From: an uncultured Roseiflexaceae bacterium
GTDB lineage: Bacteria; Chloroflexota; Chloroflexia; Chloroflexales; Roseiflexaceae
Direction of reading: 5' to 3'
Assembly (NCBI GenBank): GCA_903868295.1
Contig: CAIPUQ010000145.1
Location: 1 to 13,513 of the forward strand
Length of the DNA stretch: 13,513 nucleotides
Of the stretch, positions 6,596 through 12,663 are shown in pieces. The position numbers and the translations under genes were made by a program. The notes beneath the pieces are model-generated. The model did not search any database. It was not told the origin of the DNA and saw only the letters and a program-made list of their open reading frames with translations. Position 1 is the stretch's first letter; each line of letters starts with the position of its first letter.

Positions 6596-7231
6596 ATGCG
6601 GATTGTTATCTTTGGGGCGGGTGGACGCACGGGGAACCATTTAGTTCGGCTCGCTATTGCACTCGGACACGATGTGACCGCATTTGTCCGCAAACCGAAC
6701 AAACTGCCCCTGTCACACGAGCGGATGCGCGTGGTGGTCGGCGACGCGAACGACGAATTTCAAGTCGCCCGTGCGATACAAGGTGCCGAAGCCGTTATTT
6801 CGACTATCGCGCCCATGCAGACTGCCGCTGAAGAGAACCATGCGCAGATGCTGCGCAACATCATGCACTCGATGGAACGGCACCAAGTACGTCGGATTGT
6901 TGCCCTGAGCGATTCGATTCTGCTCGATCAATCCGGCCTCGCCGGCGTGGTAACCACGGGGATGCGGCGCATCTTATTGACGCCAAAACATGCCCGCTGG
7001 TTACGCATCAGCGAACAGTACAGTGCCTGCATGCGCAGTTCTTCGCTCGATTGGACATTGGTGTGTACCCATCAACTCACTGACGAACCGTTCAATGGTC
7101 GGTACAGCGTCGAAACCCGCCACAAAAAAACCAACGTCCGCGTTTCTCGCGCGAACGTCGCTGATTTCCTCTTGCGGATTGCCCTCAACGGGAGTCACAT
7201 CCACGAAATACCCATCATCGGCAACGCCTAA
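6596..7231 (+). CDS. NAD(P)-binding Rossmann-fold protein (NmrA/atypical SDR type)
   Basis: 211 residues from the ATG at 6596. The protein opens with MRIVIFGAGGRTGNHLV, a GxxGxxG dinucleotide-binding loop directly after the first strand. An FVRKP segment follows at the end of strand two, typical of NADP-preferring atypical SDRs. AEAVISTIAPMQ and RRIVALSDS continue the Rossmann pattern, and WTLVCTHQLTDEP matches the region of this family that ends in a substrate-side loop. Related proteins are annotated as NAD(P)H-binding, NmrA-like or flavin-reductase-like; the substrate cannot be named. Upstream GTG/ATG codons at 6563/6566 would add 11 residues before the first strand but have no ribosome binding site; AGGG about 12 bases before 6596 is weak. 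The gene is convergent with the phosphatase gene and their stops overlap. Confidence 0.85.
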   Translation: MRIVIFGAGGRTGNHLVRLAIALGHDVTAFVRKPNKLPLSHERMRVVVGDANDEFQVARAIQGAEAVISTIAPMQTAAEENHAQMLRNIMHSMERHQVRRIVALSDSILLDQSGLAGVVTTGMRRILLTPKHARWLRISEQYSACMRSSSLDWTLVCTHQLTDEPFNGRYSVETRHKKTNVRVSRANVADFLLRIALNGSHIHEIPIIGNA

Positions 7232-7962
7232 TCGCCACCCGTATCGAGTAATTTTGACCGAATTGCTGCAACGTCATCTTCAGCAACCCCGATGCTCTGC
7301 ATGTAGCCGGCTGCATCCGTGTAGGTCGCTACGAGATGTGCAAGCAGTGTGTTGATGTACTCGTACTTTGCGGCAATGAGGTTTTCGAACTGGGCCTTGG
7401 GCACAAAAAACGGCCGCACACTCTGGATGTCGGCACTAATGGCCTGCAAGTTTTGCTGACTCTGGATGTAGTCATCGATGATGTCTGTATCTGACACACC
7501 GACGAGATTCAATAGCAGTGCAGACATTATCCCCGTGCGGTCTTTGCCGATAAAACAGTGGAGCAATGTGGTCGCAGGCGCATGTGCAAGAATACCCAAA
7601 ATCGTCCGGATCGGCACGCCGCCTTGATCAAGAATGGTACAGTACCACCCGCCGAGATCACGAAACTGCCGAATCATTCCCATGTAACTCGTTTCGACAT
7701 ACAGTGGAATGTGTTTGAAATCGACCTGTGGATGCCCTGCAAAGCGATTGGGACGCTGTGCAAGCTCGTGTGCATAGCGCATGTCGATGACCGTTTGCAA
7801 CCCGCGGTCGATCATTTGTTGGCGTGACCTGTCCGAAATACGGTAAGGTGCATCACCGCGCACAAAAACACCGTGCCGTGTCATCTGACCGGTCCGCGTA
7901 CGGAACCCGCCGAGGTCCCGCACATTGACCATTCCTTCGATGTCAATATCCCGATTGCGCAT
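7228..7962 (-). CDS. Tyrosine-phosphatase-like protein (Y_phosphatase3 / LipA type)
   Basis: 244 residues. The active-site loop is HCFIGKDRTG (135-144) with nucleophile Cys136 and Arg142, the HC-x5-R signature of cysteine-dependent phosphatases. The N-terminal NVRDLGG (13-19) and FVRGDAPY (33-40) are hallmarks of the family that includes Listeria LipA, which acts on phosphotyrosine and phosphoinositides. The usual loop reads HCTAGKDRTG; here Phe-Ile replaces Thr-Ala, a change beside the nucleophile that could alter substrate choice. No signal peptide is evident, so it is probably cytoplasmic. It starts 27 bases after the epimerase stop and is likely co-transcribed with it. The true substrate is not shown. 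Confidence 0.9.
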   Translation of the reverse strand: MRNRDIDIEGMVNVRDLGGFRTRTGQMTRHGVFVRGDAPYRISDRSRQQMIDRGLQTVIDMRYAHELAQRPNRFAGHPQVDFKHIPLYVETSYMGMIRQFRDLGGWYCTILDQGGVPIRTILGILAHAPATTLLHCFIGKDRTGIMSALLLNLVGVSDTDIIDDYIQSQQNLQAISADIQSVRPFFVPKAQFENLIAAKYEYINTLLAHLVATYTDAAGYMQSIGVAEDDVAAIRSKLLDTGGD

Positions 7963-7989
7963 ACGGTCTCTTCACTCTACGATTTTCGT

Positions 7990-8895
7990 TTATTCGAGGA
8001 TGTAGCCGGACATCGCTTCGCGCCCTTCGCCGGGTTGCAACACAAATACATGATGGTCGGCGCTGCCCTGAGCGAGCATATTGAAGCCGTCATTCGTGTT
8101 CGTTACCGGTTCGACCGCAATATACGGAAATTCTATTGGCATATACACTATCACATTGCGGTAGAGGTGATCCATCCAATGGGTAATGTGTGTGTTGGAT
8201 GATGGATAGACAAAGCGGATTGGCTTGCCGAGGACTCGATTGGTCAAACAGTCGTCCACAAAGACCCTACCCAGTGGCCGCAACTGCTGGTAGTCGAGTC
8301 GGGCATCGACCGGCTTCGGTGCGCCTACCGGCATGCAATCGACAAGGGGGAACGCATGGGTGCAGGGGATTTCGAGTGACAGGCCATCAGCCGCATTGGT
8401 CAAACTACGCATGATGAACGGATGGGTACCAAAACCAGCCGGCATGGGTTGTGTATCCATGTTGGCCAACCCAATCCGGGTGCTGAAGTTGTTGCGCTCG
8501 AGGCGATACTCGACCCACGCAGTGAACGCAAACGGAAAATTTACTGCGGCGTGTTGGCGCGAGTCGAACGTCATACGGATGTGTGTTTCGTCGGCGGACA
8601 CAACGGCGAGTGCATACTCACGCACCACCCCATGGATGGCAGTGCCGTCGGGCCAATTTGCGTGCATCAAATAGTCGACGCCTTGGAACGTCATTTTGGC
8701 AGATTTTATGCGGTTGGACCATGGAATGAGCGGATAGCTCGCGGTCTGGAGTGCATTGGTCAGATCGGCTTCGGCAGTCGGGCGAAAGAAATCGTGCCAT
8801 GCACCCGCACGGTTGACGCGTGCGTACGCAATGGATCCCCCGCTGTGTGGCAAAACACCGACCTGCCACGAGTCATTTTGTAACGTATGTAGCAT
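7990..8895 (-). CDS. Aldose-1-epimerase-family protein (galactose mutarotase-like)
   Basis: 301 residues. Members interconvert the alpha and beta anomers of hexoses or act on related sugar phosphates; they have a beta-sandwich fold and work in the cytoplasm. Seen: WSNRI (59-63, substrate-binding Asn-Arg), IHGVV with His88, GFGTHPF with His158 and VEPVTNTNDGFN with Glu262. The two histidines and glutamate are at the positions of the family's catalytic residues. LQPGE (286-290) is also typical. The ATG at 8895 is chosen because GGAGGGG (8906-8900) lies four bases upstream. A longer reading frame continues upstream but overlaps mdh and is not protein-like there. The exact sugar is not known. It probably forms a transcription unit with the phosphatase gene. 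Confidence 0.88.
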   Translation of the reverse strand: MLHTLQNDSWQVGVLPHSGGSIAYARVNRAGAWHDFFRPTAEADLTNALQTASYPLIPWSNRIKSAKMTFQGVDYLMHANWPDGTAIHGVVREYALAVVSADETHIRMTFDSRQHAAVNFPFAFTAWVEYRLERNNFSTRIGLANMDTQPMPAGFGTHPFIMRSLTNAADGLSLEIPCTHAFPLVDCMPVGAPKPVDARLDYQQLRPLGRVFVDDCLTNRVLGKPIRFVYPSSNTHITHWMDHLYRNVIVYMPIEFPYIAVEPVTNTNDGFNMLAQGSADHHVFVLQPGEGREAMSGYILE

Positions 8896-8908
8896 GTGAC
8901 CCCTCCAT

Positions 8909-8940
8909 AAAAACAGCGAGCCACGATGGTGACTCGCTGT
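8909..8940 (-). terminator. Rho-independent terminator after mdh
   Basis: Plus-strand ACAGCGAG (8913-8920) pairs with CTCGCTGT (8933-8940). The inner CAC/GTG pairing has a one-pair mismatch below it and a GATG loop. Read on the minus strand the stem is followed by TTTTTA. It begins 13 bases after the mdh stop and ends only a few bases before the epimerase ribosome binding site. Confidence 0.85.
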
Positions 8941-8953
8941 CCATCTGCCATGA

Positions 8954-9895
8954 TTAGGCGTCGAGGTCCATACCCTTGAGGGCTTCGATGGAGCTCTTGA
9001 CGGCGGCGGCACTGGCGGCGACCAGGGCCTTCTCGTCAGCGTTGAGGTTGAGCTGAATGACCTTCTTGACTCCGCCGGCGCCGAGAACACACGGCACTCC
9101 GAAGTACATGTCATTGAGGCCGTATTCGCCCTCGAGGTAACAGGCTGCTGGCAGGACGCGGTTCTTATCACGGACCACAGCCTCGACCATCTGCACGGTG
9201 GCTGCAGCCGGGGCATAGTAGGCCGAGCCAGTCTTGAGCAGGTTGACGATTTCGCCGCCACCCTTGCGGGCACGTTCGACGATTTCGTCGAGACGACCAG
9301 CGGGGATGAAGTCGGTTACTGGGATACCGCCGATGGTGGTGAAGCGTGGCAACGGGACCATTTCGTCACCGTGGCCGCCCATCAACATGGCCTGGATGTC
9401 TTCGACCGAGACGCCGGTCTCCATTGCAATGAAGGTGCGGTAGCGGGCGGCGTCGAGCACGCCGGCTTGGCCGATGACGCGCTCTTTGGGGAAGCCGCTG
9501 ACCTGGCGGGCCAAGTAGACCATCGTGTCGAGCGGATTGTTGACCATAATGATGACGGCCTTGGGCGACAATGGGGCCGCCTTCGAGATGCAGTCGCGGG
9601 TGATTTTGGCGTTGATTTTGATGAGGTCTTCGCGGGTCATACCCGGTTTGCGGGGAGCACCCGAGGTGACGACGATGACGTCGGAGTTGGCGGTGTCGGC
9701 GTAGTCGTTGGTGCCGATGATTTTGAGGTCAAACCCTTCGATCGGGGCCGATTCGGCCAGGTCGAGGCCCTTGCCCTGCGGAATGCCTTCGGCGATGTCG
9801 AGCAACACGACGTCGCCCAGTTCCTTCGAGGCAATCCAATGAGCAGCGGTCGAACCGACGAAACCTGCTCCGATAATCGTAATCTTGGCGCGCAT
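8954..9895 (-). CDS. mdh: Malate dehydrogenase (LDH-like, Chloroflexus type)
   Basis: 313 residues. The enzyme catalyses NAD-dependent interconversion of malate and oxaloacetate in the TCA cycle. Seen: GAGFVG (9-14), Asp33 after strand two (NAD preference), APRKPGM with Arg82 at the position that separates malate from lactate dehydrogenases (Gln in LDH), Arg88, NNPLD (119-123), GQAGVLDAARYRTF with Arg151, and the catalytic His175 in GGHGDEMVP. The sequence is strongly reminiscent of the tetrameric MDH of Chloroflexus. The ATG at 9895 is fixed by GGGAGGA six bases upstream and by the first strand MRAKITIIGAG; a frame extending 19 codons further is not needed. A TAAAAT (9936-9931, minus strand) is a possible -10 box, but no good -35 was found. 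Confidence 0.97.
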   Translation of the reverse strand: MRAKITIIGAGFVGSTAAHWIASKELGDVVLLDIAEGIPQGKGLDLAESAPIEGFDLKIIGTNDYADTANSDVIVVTSGAPRKPGMTREDLIKINAKITRDCISKAAPLSPKAVIIMVNNPLDTMVYLARQVSGFPKERVIGQAGVLDAARYRTFIAMETGVSVEDIQAMLMGGHGDEMVPLPRFTTIGGIPVTDFIPAGRLDEIVERARKGGGEIVNLLKTGSAYYAPAAATVQMVEAVVRDKNRVLPAACYLEGEYGLNDMYFGVPCVLGAGGVKKVIQLNLNADEKALVAASAAAVKSSIEALKGMDLDA

Positions 9896-10096
9896 TGCGT
9901 TCCTCCCACAAAAATGACGTCTGACGGCATATTTTACCACCCAATGCGGCAAAGATGTATGGAATCAGTGATGAGTATCAGAACGATCACGCAACGTCGC
10001 AGCGGAAGAGAGAACGCAGAGGAAAGACAGGTGTGAGATATCAGTTGGGGTGCACAGGCAAGTCAACCCTTGGGTCTATGAATATGCCGTAAAAGC

Positions 10097-10116
10097 GGGC
10101 GAGGTGTACCTCGCCC
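10097..10116. repeat. Perfect inverted repeat
   Basis: GGGCGAGGT (10097-10105) and its complement ACCTCGCCC (10108-10116) are separated by two bases. It is not followed by a T run on either strand, so it is more likely a dispersed palindromic repeat than a terminator. Confidence 0.7.
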
Positions 10117-10158
10117 CTGGGATGAATGCAGGGCGGCAGACATTTGTACATCATGCAG

Positions 10159-10199
10159 GGGCGACGTCGTCATGCCCCGCATAGCGGGGTACGTCGCCC
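10159..10199. repeat. Nested inverted repeat (double hairpin)
   Basis: Outer arms GGGCGACGT (10159-10167) and ACGTCGCCC (10191-10199) enclose an inner perfect stem CCCCGC / GCGGGG (10175-10180, 10184-10189) with an ATA loop. The outer arm resembles the inverted repeat 60 bases earlier, so both may belong to one palindromic repeat family. Confidence 0.7.
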
Positions 10200-10241
10200 G
10201 TCGAATGACATACCGTACATGTTCTCTCTTGGTCCCCGCTC

Positions 10242-10266
10242 CTGCGTGATCGTGCTCCAAGGGAAC
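10242..10266. repeat. 25-base direct repeat, copy 1
   Basis: Identical to 10721-10745. It begins CTGCGTGATCGTGCTCC. This copy ends 12 bases before the -10 box of the 2TM gene promoter and covers the place where a -35 box would be. Confidence 0.85.
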
Positions 10267-10276
10267 CACGTACAAT

Positions 10277-10284
10277 GCTATAAT
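10277..10284 (+). promoter_or_regulatory. Extended -10 promoter for the 2TM-domain gene
   Basis: TATAAT (10279-10284) lies in TGCTATAAT, which gives the TGn extended -10 motif. No clear -35 is present at the right distance. Transcription would start near 10291, giving a leader of about 35 bases. Confidence 0.55.
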
Positions 10285-10325
10285 CGTCTCCTATCAAATT
10301 GTCATTTCATGAAACGGAGGGCATC

Positions 10326-10622
10326 ATGGAACAGACCACTCACAACGAGCAGTCAGATGCATACCGCGAGCAGATCCGCAAACGCATCAAGCGGCAACAC
10401 GAGTTCCAACGATACTTGTCGGTTTGGTTCGGCGTGTCGCTCATGTTGACGATTATCTGGTGGCTTTCGCCTGGGCCGCAGTACTTCTGGCCGGTGTGGC
10501 CGATGTTCGGCATGGGCATTGGTGCGTTCTTTCAATGGCGGGCGGCCTATGGCACCCCACCGCGCGAGATAACCGACGCCGACATCGACGCTGAGATTGA
10601 CCGCATCCAAAAGAGCAAATAG
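10326..10622 (+). CDS. Small 2TM-domain membrane protein
   Basis: 98 residues. A charged N-terminal helix (YREQIRKRIKRQHEF) is followed by two membrane spans: about residues 39-57 (YLSVWFGVSLMLTIIWWLS) and about 62-84 (FWPVWPMFGMGIGAFF). A short acidic tail follows (ITDADIDAEIDRI). This is the pattern of the 2TM domain family, found alone or fused to transcription factors and sensor kinases; the function of stand-alone members is unknown. The ATG at 10326 is chosen because CGGAGGG lies about four bases before it; a frame nine codons longer lacks such a site. It has its own promoter and is bracketed by repeats, so it is probably transcribed alone. Confidence 0.85.
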   Translation: MEQTTHNEQSDAYREQIRKRIKRQHEFQRYLSVWFGVSLMLTIIWWLSPGPQYFWPVWPMFGMGIGAFFQWRAAYGTPPREITDADIDAEIDRIQKSK

Positions 10623-10700
10623 GCTCACGCCATGCCTTGGATTGATGACACGCCGCAAAAACGGGGACGCATACGTTCTAGCAGAATCGCAATACACTCA

Positions 10701-10736
10701 TACTCTGCCTCTCCGTGTATCTGCGTGATCGTGCTC
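10701..10736. repeat. 36-base direct repeat, copy 1
   Basis: Begins TACTCTGCCTCTCCGTG. It matches 10886-10921 at 34 of 36 positions by eye. Its right part overlaps the 25-base repeat at 10721-10745. Confidence 0.85.
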
Positions 10737-10745
10737 CAAGGGAAC
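10721..10745. repeat. 25-base direct repeat, copy 2
   Basis: Exact copy of 10242-10266, in the same orientation and on the other side of the 2TM gene. Confidence 0.85.
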
Positions 10746-10788
10746 GCTCACGCGGAGGCGCAGAGGAATTGAGAACGCAAAGCCTGGG

Positions 10789-10880
10789 GCCGCCACACAC
10801 CGTACGCCGGGGGCATGCTCCCGGCCTTGCGTGGCGGCGCCACCCAACCCGTACGCCGGGACGTGCTCCCAGCCTTGCGT
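10789..10880. repeat. Tandem pair of palindromic units
   Basis: Units at 10800-10832 and 10849-10880 share CCGTACGCCGGG, GCTCCC and GCCTTGCGT and are offset by about 48 bases. Each has a near-palindromic core around CCGGG..GCTCCC. The first is also enclosed by GCCGCCAC (10789-10796) and GTGGCGGC (10831-10838), which can form a larger hairpin. Confidence 0.8.
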
Positions 10881-10885
10881 TTACA

Positions 10886-10921
10886 TACTCTGCCTCTCCG
10901 TGTCTCTGCGAGATCGTGCTC
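10886..10921. repeat. 36-base direct repeat, copy 2
   Basis: Second copy of 10701-10736, two differences. The two copies bracket the palindromic pair, so 10701-10921 has the shape of a small composite repeat element. Confidence 0.85.
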
Positions 10922-10939
10922 TTCTGTGAGTATGCAGAG

Positions 10940-10968
10940 TTGACATTTATGGACCAACGGAGTAGTAT
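10940..10968 (+). promoter_or_regulatory. Promoter of the pyrR-pyrB-pyrC operon
   Basis: A perfect TTGACA -35 box (10940-10945), a 17-base spacer and TAGTAT (10963-10968; 4 of 6 matches to TATAAT). Transcription would start near 10975, about 10 bases before the PyrR-binding stem, which is where a pyr leader should begin. A 10-base direct repeat AGTATGCAGA occurs at 10929-10938 and 10964-10973, the second over the -10 box. Confidence 0.75.
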
Positions 10969-10985
10969 GCAGACATGCCTTTAAG

Positions 10986-11003
10986 GCGATCCCGTGAGGT
11001 CGC
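10986..11003 (+). promoter_or_regulatory. PyrR-binding loop (anti-antiterminator) in the pyr leader
   Basis: The RNA reads GCGAUCCCGUGAGGUCGC. The lower stem GCGA/UCGC closes an internal bulge and a small loop that contains UCCCGUGAGGU, which fits the Bacillus PyrR-binding consensus UCCNGNGAGGY. The consensus bases just outside (A and U) are G and C here, a change that keeps the pair. In Bacillus, PyrR with UMP stabilises this hairpin and so favours the downstream terminator. Confidence 0.75.
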
Positions 11004-11033
11004 AAAGGGAATTATATGACCAGCCATATCCAA

Positions 11034-11047
11034 CTGCCGCACGGCAG
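11034..11047 (+). promoter_or_regulatory. Middle hairpin of the pyr leader
   Basis: CTGCCG (11034-11039) pairs with CGGCAG (11042-11047). It lies between the PyrR-binding loop and the terminator. It may be part of the switching structure, but I could not assign the antiterminator pairing by eye. Confidence 0.4.
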
Positions 11048-11058
11048 CAGACCACGAC

Positions 11059-11092
11059 AGCGCACACCCAGACGGGTGTTGGCGCTTTTTTT
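11059..11092 (+). terminator. Attenuator terminator ahead of pyrR
   Basis: AGCGC+ACACCC (11059-11069) pairs with GGGTGT (11074-11079) and GCGCT (11082-11086), with an AGAC loop and a two-base bulge on the 3' side. Seven Ts follow (11086-11092). It stops just before the pyrR ribosome binding site, so read-through is required for any pyr gene expression. Confidence 0.88.
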
Positions 11093-11107
11093 GACGGCGA
11101 GGAAGCG

Positions 11108-11650
11108 ATGAACGAACGACAAATCATGGTCGCAGACGAGGTGCGCCGGGCTATTGCCCGTATCGCGCACGAAATCGGGGAGCGCAACAATGGCGTGAGC
11201 GACGTGGTGTTGGTGGGCATCTTCCGCCGCGGCATCCCGCTGGCTACGCGCATCGCCAGTGCGGTGCAGTCCATCGAAGGCAAAGCGGTGCCCATCGGTG
11301 CGCTCGATATCACGCTCTACCGCGACGACCTCGAGATCCGCGGGCCGTCCAACACCCTGCAGCACACGAACATCCCGGTCGACATCACCGGCCGCACGGT
11401 TGTCCTGGTGGACGATGTGCTCTACACCGGGCGCACCATCCGCGCCGCACTCGACGCCCTGACCGACCTCGGCCGGCCGGCGCGCATCCAGTTGGCGGTA
11501 TTGGTCGACCGCGGCCATCGCGAGCTGCCCATCCGAGCAGATTTTGTGGGCAAAAACGTCCCGACTGCGACGAGTGAAGACGTCGCCGTGCGCCTCAGCG
11601 AGGTCGACGGCGGAGACGACAGCGTCGTGATTATACGAGGTGAAGCATGA
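11108..11650 (+). CDS. pyrR: PyrR, pyr operon RNA-binding attenuation protein / uracil phosphoribosyltransferase
   Basis: 180 residues, the normal size. PyrR binds the pyr leader RNA when UMP is plentiful and can also make UMP from uracil and PRPP. Seen: GIFRRGIPLA (37-46), DITLYRDDL (67-75), the PRPP-binding motif VVLVDDVLYTGRT (98-110) and LVDRGHRELPIRADFVGKN (132-150), all family signatures. The ATG at 11108 has GAGG five bases upstream. A frame open from 10994 would run through the leader and the terminator and is rejected. It is the first gene of the operon; its ATGA overlap with pyrB indicates coupled translation. The leader in front carries a PyrR site, so the gene is probably autoregulated. 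Confidence 0.96.
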   Translation: MNERQIMVADEVRRAIARIAHEIGERNNGVSDVVLVGIFRRGIPLATRIASAVQSIEGKAVPIGALDITLYRDDLEIRGPSNTLQHTNIPVDITGRTVVLVDDVLYTGRTIRAALDALTDLGRPARIQLAVLVDRGHRELPIRADFVGKNVPTATSEDVAVRLSEVDGGDDSVVIIRGEA

Positions 11651-12636
11651 CCGTACCCGCTGTATCGCGCTACGCGCCATGGGGGCCGACCAGTGCGCGG
11701 CATCGCCGGCATGTGTTGGATCTCGATGACTTCAGCAGCGACGAAATCCTGGCGGTGCTCGACAACGCCGTCAGTATGAAAGAAATCCTCGGCCGGAGCG
11801 TGCCGCAGGTGCCCATCTTGCGCGGCAAAACCGTCGTCAATATCTTTTATGAAGAGAGCACGCGCACGCGCATGTCGTTCGAACTGGCGGCCCGCACGTT
11901 GTCGGCCTCGGTCAGTAGCATGACGGCCAAAGGCTCGAGCATCGAAAAGGGCGAGTCGCTCATCGACACGATCCGCACCATCCAGGCCCTCGGCGCCGAC
12001 ATCATCGTGATGCGCCACCACGAGTCTGGCGCGCCGTATTTGGCGGCTCAGCACTTCAAGGGGTCGATTATCAACGCAGGCGATGGCCGGCACGCCCATC
12101 CGTCGCAGGCGCTGCTCGATTTGTTCACCATCCGTGAGCGCCTCGGTCGGTTGGCCGGACTCAACATCGTCATCGTCGGCGACATTATCCACAGCCGCGT
12201 GGCCCGGTCGGACATCTGGGGGATGCTTCGCTGCGGCGCCAATGTCACCCTGTGCGGGCCGAGCACGCTCATCGGCGATACCACGATGTGGCAGGCGACC
12301 TTCCCCAATCTGCGTATCAGCTATACCCTCGACGATTTGCTACCCGATACGGATGTGCTAATGGCCCTGCGTATCCAGAAAGAGCGCCAACAGGCAGGTC
12401 TGCTCCCGTCGCTGCGCGAATACAGCAACGACTACGGGCTGACCCAAGAGCGCCTGGATCGAATGCCGGCGCACGCCATCGTGATGCACCCCGGACCGAT
12501 GAACGAGGGCGTCGAGATTATGCCCGAAGCCGCGACGTCACCACGCTCGGTCATCGAAGCCCAGGTCACCAACGGCGTCGCCGTCCGGATGGCCTTGCTC
12601 TATCGTCTGTCAGGCGAACCCACCGCAACGAGTTGA
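11647..12636 (+). CDS. pyrB: Aspartate carbamoyltransferase catalytic subunit
   Basis: 329 residues. It condenses carbamoyl phosphate with aspartate, the first committed step of pyrimidine synthesis. Seen: carbamoyl-phosphate loop STRTR (71-75), SSIEKGESLIDT (97-108) with the Lys that reaches in from the neighbouring subunit of the trimer, HPSQALLDL (151-159), GDIIHSRVARS (178-188), MALRIQKER (239-247) in the aspartate-binding part, and HPGPMNEGVEI (281-291). All active-site elements are present. The N-terminus is about 20 residues longer than the core fold needs. The start ATG overlaps the pyrR stop by four bases, with GAGGTGA just upstream. No regulatory chain gene (pyrI) is seen next to it. 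Confidence 0.97.
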   Translation: MTVPAVSRYAPWGPTSARHRRHVLDLDDFSSDEILAVLDNAVSMKEILGRSVPQVPILRGKTVVNIFYEESTRTRMSFELAARTLSASVSSMTAKGSSIEKGESLIDTIRTIQALGADIIVMRHHESGAPYLAAQHFKGSIINAGDGRHAHPSQALLDLFTIRERLGRLAGLNIVIVGDIIHSRVARSDIWGMLRCGANVTLCGPSTLIGDTTMWQATFPNLRISYTLDDLLPDTDVLMALRIQKERQQAGLLPSLREYSNDYGLTQERLDRMPAHAIVMHPGPMNEGVEIMPEAATSPRSVIEAQVTNGVAVRMALLYRLSGEPTATS

Positions 12637-12663
12637 TTATGTACCCTACCAGAGGAGCACTCC

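Larger units (their letters stand above)
9896..10325. other. Gene-free region with hairpins and dispersed repeats
   Basis: No coding sequence is supported here. It holds the mdh upstream region, short pieces related to the repeats at 10700-10920 (for example CGATCACGCA at 9984-9993, the complement of part of the 25-base repeat), two strong inverted repeats, one copy of the 25-base repeat, and the promoter of the 2TM gene. Confidence 0.7.
10623..10939. other. Gene-free repeat cluster upstream of the pyr operon
   Basis: No coding sequence is supported. The stretch is made largely of direct and inverted repeats listed separately. An open frame from 10715 to 10984 runs through these repeats and looks random (arginine-rich, no motif). 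No terminator for the 2TM gene is obvious. Confidence 0.7.

Noticed and set aside
8896..9273. Long N-terminal extension of the epimerase reading frame
   Set aside because: It overlaps mdh on the same strand in another frame, is rich in Ser/Arg/Pro with no motif, and the strong ribosome binding site is at 8900-8906.
9896..9952. Earlier start for mdh
   Set aside because: The extra 19 codons include the ribosome binding site that precedes the ATG at 9895, and the family begins at MRAKITIIG.
10097..10199. Inverted repeats read as a terminator for mdh or the 2TM gene
   Set aside because: They lie upstream of both genes and have no T run on either strand.
10715..10984. Open frame of 89 codons
   Set aside because: It is built from direct and palindromic repeats and the pyr promoter, with no protein-like features.
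10994..11107. Upstream start for pyrR
   Set aside because: This stretch holds the PyrR-binding loop and the terminator hairpin; the ribosome binding site and the first family residues begin at 11108.
11422..12192. Long open frame opposite pyrB
   Set aside because: It is a shadow of the GC-rich coding strand; pyrB itself is certain from its motifs. The same holds for the long frame opposite pyrC (12646-13467) and the one opposite pyrR.
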